In this document: positions 26,259-34,500 of the stretch, piece after piece
How positions within the stretch are numbered: the stretch's first letter is position 1
Layout of the letters: each line of letters starts with the position of its first letter
Assembly: GCF_030519355.1 (NCBI RefSeq)
Contig: NZ_JAUMKC010000010.1
Location: 1 to 64,000 of the forward strand
Direction: 5' to 3'
From: Mucilaginibacter sp. L3T2-6
GTDB lineage: Bacteria > Bacteroidota > Bacteroidia > Sphingobacteriales > Sphingobacteriaceae
Length of the DNA stretch: 64,000 nt
Notes under the pieces: model-generated
Told to the model about the DNA's origin: nothing
Seen by the model: only the letters and a program-made list of their open reading frames with translations
Database searches by the model: none
Translations under genes and position numbers: made by a program

Positions 26259-26559
26259 AAATCAACTGCTTTTTCTCATTGAGTTCCTCGATAAAATAAG
26301 GATTTTTTAATCCCTCTTCAATCACTAAATCGATATCCCGGTTAAAAATATCACGAAGTTTATCGTATAAATCCCACCACATTTCTCCTTTCTCCAGTGG
26401 CTCTATACCATCTTCGAAATTAATCAACAAGTCAACATCACTTTTTTCATCAAATTTTTCGCTGACCACAGAACCAAAGGCAAAGGCATTTTTTACCTTG
26501 TAATCTTTGAAAAGTTTTATCACTTGCGGTAAATGTGATTGAAATATTGGATGTACCAT
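26248..26559 (-). CDS. mntA: MntA-like minimal nucleotidyltransferase antitoxin
   Basis: A 103-residue minimal nucleotidyltransferase. Gly29-Ser30 and Asp41-Val-Asp43 form the GSx10DxD catalytic motif. The expected activity is (oligo)AMPylation of the HepT partner encoded next to it, with which it overlaps by 11 bases. It begins 36 bp after mgtE ends. Confidence 0.88.
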   Translation of the reverse strand: MVHPIFQSHLPQVIKLFKDYKVKNAFAFGSVVSEKFDEKSDVDLLINFEDGIEPLEKGEMWWDLYDKLRDIFNRDIDLVIEEGLKNPYFIEELNEKKQLIYAA

Positions 26560-26595
26560 GTCTCTAATCTTTCGTGTTCAAATTCAGCTAACCTT

Positions 26596-27954
26596 TTATT
26601 TATGATGCAACAGCAACTGAGTTGCAAACCACAGCGGCAATAAAAAACCCGCACAGTCGGTAAAAGTAGTGATAATTATGGATGATGCCACAGCAGGATC
26701 AATTCCCACACGTTTTAATACGAGCGGAATGGATGCGCCAGTCAGACCTGCTACCACCAGGTTACCCGTCATGGCCAGGAAAAGTACCAAACCAAGCATT
26801 GGGTCAGCGTCATAAAACAGTGCTACGCCGAGTACAATTAAACCGTTGGCAGCACCATTCAATAAGCCTACTAAAAATTCCTTTAATACAGCGTTATAGG
26901 CTTGTTTATCGCTCAGGTCATTTAATGAAATACGCCTCACCGTCACCGCCAGCGCCTGCGTTGCGGCGTTTCCTCCCATTCCTGCAATAATTGTCATATA
27001 GGCTGCAATGGATGGTATTTTTGAAACGGTACTGTCAAAGTGCCGAATGATCGAGGCTGCCAGGTATGCCGTCCCCAGATTTATCACCAGCCAGGGTAAA
27101 CGGCTTTTAACGGCCTCTTTCCAGTTACCGCTCAGTTCCTCATCTTCTGATACCCCGGAGATCTTCAATATATCCTCGGTACTTTCCTCCTCCATTACGT
27201 CGATGATGTCATCAACAGTGATACGGCCAAGCAGCTTCATATCATCGTCTACCACCGGGATATTGGTGAGGTTATATTGCGAAATCAGGCCGGCCACATC
27301 TTCCTGGTCCAGGTCAGCTTTAACATAAACAAAATCCCTGTTCACCAGGTCTTTCAGCTTCGCATCGGCGCGCGCTTTAAGAATAGACTTTACCGATACG
27401 ATACCCTGCATCACATTATCATCATTCACCACATAAATGGTGTAGAAGTCCTCCATTTCTTCCGACTGGCGAATGATTTCATCAAGTGCATGTTTTTTAT
27501 CCAGCTTGATGTTCACCTTAATCAGGTCGGAGTTCATGATACCGCCGGCCGTGTCTTCGTCGTACTTTAAAAGCTCACGGATACTGGCGGCATCTTCCGC
27601 ATTAATATCCTCCAGAATTTCCTGCTGGTCTTCCTCATCCAGTTGGGAGATAATGTCGGTGGCGTCGTCATAATCCAGCTCAGCAATAATCTCCGTCCGC
27701 TTTTCTGGGTCAAGGCCGATAAGCAGTTCCCCCGCATCCTGCTCCTCGTGCATTTCAGCAATTACTTCCGAAGCAATGTCAGTCGGGAGGACATTGATTA
27801 TCCTTTCTTTCGCCTCCTGCGGTAACTGCCCGAAGAGCATAGCAATCTCCGACGCATGATATTCAAGCAGAACCTGCTCTAATTCAGCATCGTTTCCTTC
27901 GAGCGCAGTTTCAATGCGCTGCAAGTCCGACTTATCGATTTCGAAAGATTGCAT
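26596..27954 (-). CDS. mgtE: Magnesium transporter MgtE
   Basis: A 452-residue Mg2+ channel. Order: MgtE N domain of acidic helical repeats (LDEEDQQEILEDINAEDAA), two CBS domains that sense cytoplasmic Mg2+ (about residues 130-255), and five membrane helices (from about residue 285). The helices include the conserved GMGGNAATQALAVTVRR pore segment and the acidic FTDCAGF in the last one. Length is normal. Confidence 0.95.
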   Translation of the reverse strand: MQSFEIDKSDLQRIETALEGNDAELEQVLLEYHASEIAMLFGQLPQEAKERIINVLPTDIASEVIAEMHEEQDAGELLIGLDPEKRTEIIAELDYDDATDIISQLDEEDQQEILEDINAEDAASIRELLKYDEDTAGGIMNSDLIKVNIKLDKKHALDEIIRQSEEMEDFYTIYVVNDDNVMQGIVSVKSILKARADAKLKDLVNRDFVYVKADLDQEDVAGLISQYNLTNIPVVDDDMKLLGRITVDDIIDVMEEESTEDILKISGVSEDEELSGNWKEAVKSRLPWLVINLGTAYLAASIIRHFDSTVSKIPSIAAYMTIIAGMGGNAATQALAVTVRRISLNDLSDKQAYNAVLKEFLVGLLNGAANGLIVLGVALFYDADPMLGLVLFLAMTGNLVVAGLTGASIPLVLKRVGIDPAVASSIIITTFTDCAGFLLPLWFATQLLLHHK

Positions 27955-28026
27955 ATGCGACTAAAGTAAGCATTTATGCCGCAAAAAAGGAATAAAAATG
28001 GCCTGTTTTTACCTTCCTTTTACAAC

Positions 28027-28641
28027 TTACAGGCTATATTTATAAGTGGTTTTAACACCCTCTATCTTGCTTAGTTTGGCAAGACTTTGGTTTACCTGTA
28101 TCTGCCGGATAGTAACCGTTATACTACAGTTATTATCGAAAGCTTGTTCTGCTATGTGTAGCCCGTCATCCTTTACAATTCGCATTACATCGTTCATTTG
28201 CAGGTAATCAAACGCTATAGCATACACGTCATTTACAGTTTTCTCGATAACAGTGGCTGATTTCAGGGCCTCTTCAGCAGCGGTTTTGTAGGCATTGATC
28301 AAACCGGGGACACCCAACAGCGTCCCGCCGAAATACCGGACGACAACAATAGCTATATTGGTAAGATTATGAGATAGCAAGGTATTCAGGATGGGCCTTC
28401 CCGCGGTTCCCGAAGGTTCACCATCGTCGTTCAACCGAAATACCGAACGATCAGGTGTCAGCCGCATCGCCCAGCAATGGTGATTGGCTTTTGGGTGTTC
28501 GTTTTTTAATATCGCCAGGCGGGCCTTCAGCTCAGTTTCGTTAATCACCGGAAAAGCAAAGGCCAGAAACTTACTGCCCCTGTCGCGAAATATGCTCTCA
28601 GCCGGCTTTTCGATAGTGCGGTAGGTATCGTCAAAAAGCAT
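28027..28641 (-). CDS. YigZ/IMPACT family protein
   Basis: A 204-residue protein with an N-terminal UPF0029/IMPACT domain (KFLAFAFPV, HHCWAMRL, NDDGEPSGTAGRPIL) and a C-terminal EF-G domain V-like DUF1949 region. The eukaryotic relative regulates GCN2; the bacterial role is unproven. Its ATG overlaps the stop of the EamA gene (TGATG). Confidence 0.9.
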   Translation of the reverse strand: MLFDDTYRTIEKPAESIFRDRGSKFLAFAFPVINETELKARLAILKNEHPKANHHCWAMRLTPDRSVFRLNDDGEPSGTAGRPILNTLLSHNLTNIAIVVVRYFGGTLLGVPGLINAYKTAAEEALKSATVIEKTVNDVYAIAFDYLQMNDVMRIVKDDGLHIAEQAFDNNCSITVTIRQIQVNQSLAKLSKIEGVKTTYKYSL

Positions 28642-29525
28642 CAGCGGCCAAGTATATTTGTGAATGTCTCAGGATAGTAAATAACCACAATAGCCAATAT
28701 AGCAAGTGCAAGGCCTATCTTATTGAACAATGTCAGTTTTTCTTTAAAGATGATCACCCCTACCAGCGTACCGAATATTATAACACCGATATTCATTGAT
28801 GAAAATACAATCGACGGATTTTTTGCCAGAGACTGGTGCGCCTTAATATAAAAAAGGATATTGCCGAAATTGGCTATGCCCAGCGCCCATCCGATGAAAA
28901 TATGCGGCCATGAAAAGCGCATGGTTTTAGTAAATACCTGGTAAAACAAGCCAACTAGCGCTACAGCGAAGGCCAGGGAATAAACAATAAACAGTGATGT
29001 CCCGGTTGAAATTTGCTTAACCAGGGCAACCTGCTTAAACAGCACATCGATAACCCCCATGCCGGTAAACACCACCAGGAGGTAAATCCATGAACTGTTG
29101 CCGGCCTTTTTATTGCGCTCTTTCTTTTGCCAGGGAATTAGGCAAACAACCGCGGTAATACCGATGGCCAGTCCTGTAAGCCGGACAGCATCCGGCGACT
29201 CATTGAAAAGCAGGAAAGCGGCGGCTATTGGGATGAATAATGATAATCGCTGTGCAGCGTCCGTACGCACAATCCCGGCCGATCTTACTGATGCAGCCAG
29301 TATCACAAATAATACAGGCAGCAGCAAGCCAAGCAACACAAACAGGTTGAAAGGTGCGCCGTCAAGATTTTGTAACTGCGGCTTTAGAAACAGCCAGGTA
29401 AGTACAATGGCAATAGAATAATTCCATGTTATGGCCTGGTAAACGTCGATATGGTAACGTTTGGCCAGCTTTAACATTATAGAAACAAGTACGCTGCAAC
29501 AAATGCTTAGTAAAACGTAGAGCAT
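28641..29525 (-). CDS. EamA/DMT family transporter
   Basis: A 294-residue membrane protein with 10 predicted helices in two EamA repeats. It is expected to export or import small metabolites; the substrate is not readable. ATG 29525 begins directly at the first helix (MLYVLLSICCSVLVS); a start at 29600 would translate an intergenic repeat. One-base overlap with yigZ. Confidence 0.85.
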   Translation of the reverse strand: MLYVLLSICCSVLVSIMLKLAKRYHIDVYQAITWNYSIAIVLTWLFLKPQLQNLDGAPFNLFVLLGLLLPVLFVILAASVRSAGIVRTDAAQRLSLFIPIAAAFLLFNESPDAVRLTGLAIGITAVVCLIPWQKKERNKKAGNSSWIYLLVVFTGMGVIDVLFKQVALVKQISTGTSLFIVYSLAFAVALVGLFYQVFTKTMRFSWPHIFIGWALGIANFGNILFYIKAHQSLAKNPSIVFSSMNIGVIIFGTLVGVIIFKEKLTLFNKIGLALAILAIVVIYYPETFTNILGR

Positions 29526-29530
29526 GGTTT

Positions 29531-29586
29531 GGTTGATTGGGTGACCGGTTGATTGGTGAGCGGTTAAACGGTCTCTCCACTTAACC
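29531..29586. repeat. Intergenic word-reiteration repeat
   Basis: GGTTGATTGG occurs twice 16 bp apart (29531, 29547), with a related GGTTAA at 29562 that is inverse to TTAACC at 29581. It occupies the gap between ribD and the EamA gene. Confidence 0.4.
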
Positions 29587-29596
29587 ACTAACTTAA

Positions 29597-30643
29597 TCAA
29601 CTATTCACCAAAATTTTTAATTTATCTTGCCCTGACGAATATTCGCCAATTATATGGCCTCTTATTTCAGGGGATTTTATTCCTTTTTTTAATTCTGTTT
29701 CACCGGTAAAGATACGGGCCTCGTCCCATAAACCAGCCTCAATAAAACTGTTTAATGTGTGTGCGCCGCCTTCAATAATCACCGATTGTATATCCTGAAG
29801 ATAGAGTTGAAACAAAATGTACTGGGGTACGTACCTTTCAAAATCTTCGAGGGCAATATACTTGTTTTTACCGTCAACATCCGTCTTTACCTCGTTGAAA
29901 ATAATGGTTTCAACGCTTTGATCAAAAATATTCAGCGCCGGGTTAAGTTTTAGTTTACGGTCAATCACCACCCGTTTGGGCGATTTGCCATGCGCAAGCC
30001 GCACATCTAGCAAGGGATTATCAATAGCTGCTGTGTTTTTACCAATCAAAATAGCATCTTCTTCGGTGCGCCATTGGTGTACCAGCTTTCGCGATTCCTG
30101 ACCTGTTATCCATAGCTGGCTATTATCATCGGGCGCAAAAAAATCATCCGGGGTTTGCGCCCATTTCAATATCACGTATGGCCGGTGTTTTTGTATACGC
30201 GTAAAGAAACGCCGGTTAAGCCATTGGCATTCTTTTTCCAAAACACCGGCGGTAACGTTAATGCCCGCATCTTTAAGCTTTTCAATTCCCTTGCCATCCA
30301 CCTGCGCAAACGGATCACGGCAACCGACAACCACGTTAGGAAGATGATGCCTGATAATTAAATCAGCACAGGGCGGTGTTTTGCCATAATGCGCACAGGG
30401 TTCCAGGGAAACATAAATAGTTGACTGCCTGAGTAATTCGCTGGCATTGTCAAAGCGTTCAATTACGTGGTTAATGGCATTTACTTCGGCATGTGCTTCG
30501 CCATATTTGCGATGATAGCCTTCGCCTATTATCCTATCCTGGTGCACAACCACGGCGCCCACCATCGGGTTGGGGCTAACACTGCCTGTGCCTAATTGAG
30601 CCAGCTCCAGGCAGCGCTGTATATATTTTTCATGTTGCACCAT
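29597..30643 (-). CDS. ribD: Bifunctional riboflavin biosynthesis deaminase/reductase
   Basis: A 348-residue enzyme for two steps of riboflavin synthesis. The N-terminal deaminase domain has the zinc motifs HAEVNAI and PCAHYGKTPPC. The C-terminal RibD_C reductase domain begins near residue 150 (RPYVILKWAQT). The ATG is four bases after a perfect TACTTTTG box. Divergent from prmC across 33 bp. Confidence 0.95.
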   Translation of the reverse strand: MVQHEKYIQRCLELAQLGTGSVSPNPMVGAVVVHQDRIIGEGYHRKYGEAHAEVNAINHVIERFDNASELLRQSTIYVSLEPCAHYGKTPPCADLIIRHHLPNVVVGCRDPFAQVDGKGIEKLKDAGINVTAGVLEKECQWLNRRFFTRIQKHRPYVILKWAQTPDDFFAPDDNSQLWITGQESRKLVHQWRTEEDAILIGKNTAAIDNPLLDVRLAHGKSPKRVVIDRKLKLNPALNIFDQSVETIIFNEVKTDVDGKNKYIALEDFERYVPQYILFQLYLQDIQSVIIEGGAHTLNSFIEAGLWDEARIFTGETELKKGIKSPEIRGHIIGEYSSGQDKLKILVNS

Positions 30644-30647
30644 ACTG

Positions 30648-30655
30648 CAAAAGTA
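30648..30655 (-). promoter_or_regulatory. -7 box TACTTTTG before ribD
   Basis: An exact TAnnTTTG on the minus strand ends four bases before the ribD ATG. A one-mismatch box (TTACTTTG, 30665-30672, +) lies four bases before the prmC ATG in the same 33-bp spacer, so two short-leader promoters are packed back to back. Confidence 0.6.
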
Positions 30656-30676
30656 GCTTTTATGTTACTTTGTTGC

Positions 30677-31537
30677 ATGAAAACTATAAAGGATGTTTTT
30701 ACCGCTTACCGGCAGGAATTATCAGCAATATATGATGTAAATGAAATAAGCGCCACTACCCTTTTGGTTATCAGCGATATATGCGGCATAAGCAACGCGA
30801 AAGTCAAAGCTTTTCCGGAGCTTGAACTAACAGAAGAACAATCAGTAAAAATGGCCGCTGTTCTTACAGAACTCAAAACAGGCCGCCCGGTGCAATATAT
30901 TTTAGGTCACACGGAATTTTATGGTTTGCCGTTTAACGTAAATCCATCCGTCCTTATCCCCCGTCCGGAGACCGAAGAATTGGTAGCATGGGTGTTGGAG
31001 TCAGTGAACAGTGAGCAGTTGGCAGCGGGCAGTATTTTGGATATCGGCACAGGCAGTGGCTGTATCGCCCTCACCCTGAAGAAAAACCTGCCTCCGTTTG
31101 AGGTCCGGGCTTTGGATATTTCTGTTAACGCATTAGAAACTGCCGCATCAAATGCCCGGTTGAATAATGTTGATATACAGTTTATTAACGCCGATATATT
31201 AAACCTAAATTCCGAAATAAAAATTACGAAATCCGGAATCATAGTTAGTAATCCCCCTTATGTTACCATGCAGGATAAAACCCGCATGCACGCCAACGTG
31301 ACCGACTTTGAACCCCATACAGCCCTGTTTGTACCTGAGGATGATCCGCTGATGTTCTACCGCGCGATAGCCGATTTCGCTTTAATCAATCTGGCCGATG
31401 AAGGCCTGTTATTTTTCGAGATCAACGAAAGCCTTGGCGCAGAGACTATGGAGCTTTTACGTGATAAAGGCTTTAAAAGCATTAAGTTAAGAAAAGATAT
31501 GAGTGGCCGGGACAGGATGATAAAAGCTATGCATTAA
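30677..31537 (+). CDS. prmC: Peptide chain release factor N5-glutamine methyltransferase
   Basis: A 286-residue SAM-dependent enzyme that methylates the GGQ glutamine of release factors. The N-terminal helical domain ends near QYILGHTEFYG. ILDIGTGSGCIAL binds SAM and SNPPYV is the catalytic NPPY motif. ATG 30677 is used; an earlier start would run through the ribD promoter. Between the domains, residues of about 109-119 (SVNSEQLAAGS) are encoded by a 7-bp tandem repeat. Confidence 0.94.
   Translation: MKTIKDVFTAYRQELSAIYDVNEISATTLLVISDICGISNAKVKAFPELELTEEQSVKMAAVLTELKTGRPVQYILGHTEFYGLPFNVNPSVLIPRPETEELVAWVLESVNSEQLAAGSILDIGTGSGCIALTLKKNLPPFEVRALDISVNALETAASNARLNNVDIQFINADILNLNSEIKITKSGIIVSNPPYVTMQDKTRMHANVTDFEPHTALFVPEDDPLMFYRAIADFALINLADEGLLFFEINESLGAETMELLRDKGFKSIKLRKDMSGRDRMIKAMH
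31002..31033 (+). repeat. Heptanucleotide tandem repeat inside prmC
   Basis: Four seven-base units, CAGTGAA, CAGTGAG, CAGTTGG and CAGCGGG, are followed by CAGT. The run is in frame and encodes a loop just before the SAM-binding motif. The same words (GCAGTTGGCAG) occur in the intergenic repeat at 48928-48971. Confidence 0.6.
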
Positions 31538-31571
31538 ACGAAAGAGCGTGCGCCAACCTTTCCGCAATATA

Positions 31572-34500
31572 TCAGCTCTTCTTCAAAAACTCCCCGTCCA
31601 TATACACATGGTCTTTATCCAGACTCAATTCAATGGCATGCAGAATATCATCTTTCAAATCTTCCGTAACCCTGCCAAAGCCCAGCATTTTAGCAACAAA
31701 TGGTACCGCCGCCTCAGGTTGTATACCGATAGCATCCTCCACTACTTTCTGAATCGCCAAATCTATTTCCTCCGGGGCGATGTACTGCAGTTTTTTTGAT
31801 GATGGCGGGAAGTCGCTCCTGTCCCTTATAACCGGTGTTTCCATATCAACCGGCCAAAGAAAATCGCCTTTTGCGTTGATCATTTTGTTATCCTTAGCAA
31901 ATTGTGTAGCCTGGGTTATGGTATATTTCACCCTTGAAGTCATTTTACTAACGTCGCCGGCTTCGGCAAGGCGATGTGCCATTTCATCTTCATGAATCGG
32001 GCCCTCCGTGTTAACGATTTCAGTTATCCAGCCGGCCAGTTTGGCAAACGAATGCAAGTGTAATTCTTGTTTAGCCACTTCACGCGGCAGTTGGGTTAGC
32101 TTATAAGCGGCAGCGCCATTCTTGACTTCTTCACTTTTTTCACGATTTACAATCACAGCATCATTAACCGGTTGTTCATCGGTATCAGCATCGTTGTCGG
32201 CAACGTTTTGGTTAGCCTTTTCAATGGCATTTACCAGCCTGTCGAGTTCTTGTTTTGGATTACGGAACCAATCGGTGCTCCAGATACGGAATATTTTCCA
32301 GCCCATCGTTTCCATCACCTGTTTGCGCAAGCGGTCGCGGTCACGGGCGGACTTTGCTGAGGCATAAGCGTCGCCATCGCACTCGATACCGATGATGTAA
32401 CGTCCCGGGTTCTGCGGGTCAACTATAGCTAAATCAATATAAAATGCGTCGGAGCCTACTTTCTTCCTTACGATATAGCCTTTGGCAGTCAGTTCATCAG
32501 CAACCTGGTCTTCAAACGGGCGTTTTTGCGTTACAATAACATCGCCGCCTTCATCAAACCGGCCATGCTGTGCAAAATACAGGAAGCTTTTCAGTGCGCG
32601 GATGCCAAATTTGGTACTTTCTGTTGGTTTGATGTCTTCTGAAGTGATATTGGTAAACACCTCGCAGCGCAGTTTGGCGCGGGTTATCAATACGTTCAAC
32701 CGGCGTTCGCCGCCCTCATTATTCAGGGGGCCGAAGCTCATGGGGACTTTGCCCTCTTCAGTTTTACCATAGCCGATACTGATGTAAATTACATCGCGCT
32801 CATCGCCCTGCACATTTTCAAGATTCTTTACAAAAAATGGCTCATGTATGTGGCTGCGGAAGAAATTCTCGACCTCAGGATGCTTGCGGCGGCGGCTTTC
32901 AAGTGCATTCTGGATGGCCTGCATTTGCGAAGTGCTGAATGCCACCACGCCCAGGCTTTGTTTAGGGTTATTAACGGCATGCTGTATCACGGCATCCGCA
33001 ACAGCCTCGGCCTCAATCGGATTGGTACGTGTTTTGCCACGGTCGTATACCGCATTTTCAAGATAGTGAAACACTAAACCAAGTCTTGTTTTTGACCCGG
33101 GACTTGGAAATATCACCAGTTTGTCTTCATAAAACTCTTTGTTCGACAAGTTGATAAGGGATTCATGGCGGCTGCGGTAGTGCCACCTTAACATCCGCTG
33201 CGGCGCACCTTGCGCATCGCACATGCCCAGAATGCTTTGCAGGTCGGCGGTTACGTTGTCTTCATCTTCCAGGTCAGTGTTCATTTTGTCGAAGAAGCTG
33301 GTTGGGGGCAATTGTTTGGAATCGCCCACCACAACCAATTGCTTAGCCCGCGCTATTGCGCCAAGCGCTTCAACCGGGCGAACCTGGCTGGCTTCGTCAA
33401 AAATTACAAGGTCAAATTCTATGCTTCCCGGCGCAAAAAAGTTCGCGATAGACATCGGACTCATCATTATCACCGGCTTAATAGCCTGTATGGCCGCCCC
33501 TGCCTCCGATATCAGTTTACGGATGGGCATCAGCCTCGATTTTTTGTTGAATTCACTGCGCAGTATGTTTACCTGTCCGCCTGCCTGCTGCCTCGGCACC
33601 CCTTCCCAATGCTTAAGGGCTACACGCGCACGGTTATAATGCAGGTTCAGTAAGTCTAGCTTTTTAAACTTTTCAATAACTTCTTCGTGGCTGGCGCGCT
33701 CAAATTTTATCAGGGCCGGATTATAGTTAAATGCCTGCTCTATCAAGTATTCGTACCAGGTTTTTTGCAAAGCAGTTTTCAAATGCTCAACTGCACCCTC
33801 CCAGTTTAACGAAGCGCTGATTAAACTCGAAAACCCTTCTTCCGCCGCCATTTTCGTCAAATTATTCCATGCAATGGTTTTTTGTAATTCAGGGAAGCGG
33901 CTTATCCAGCTTTCTATAGTTTGTTGCTGCGCATGATAATAGAGGCGTTCCAGTGTTGTTTCCGGCATTCTCACCGCTAAATCAACCTGCAGTTTATCCA
34001 GCACTGTCTGCAGGCTCTGCTGCTGCTCATTTATTTGAGAGGAAAGCTTATCAAGGCTGGCCTTAGCGCTGTCCCCGTTTTCATTTTTAGTAAGGTAATC
34101 CAAAATCGCTTGTGGAATCGACGAATCGGCAATGGTAAATTGCAGCTCTGCCATGTAAGCAGCTATTTTTGACAAAGCGTCCCAGTCCGACCGCTGTTTC
34201 ATCCACCTGCTTCCGAATAGTTTCCCGGCTAGCGGCTCAAGTTCATTCAGCGTCTGCTCCAGCCGGCGCGATTCGGATATGGCGTCAACCATGGCAACCT
34301 TTTCAGCGGTGCCCGGTGGCAGCGGTATTTTGCTCATTGCCGCCAGCTGCTTTTTAGTCCGCCCGTACGCGCCAATCATAAATTTATACCATTTGTCGCC
34401 GTAAGCTATCAGGTTCTGGCGAATCTCCAGTACATTTTGTGTCCAGGCCTCGGGAATTAATATATGGTCGTATTCGCGGCGTAAGGCGGCGAAGCGTTTA

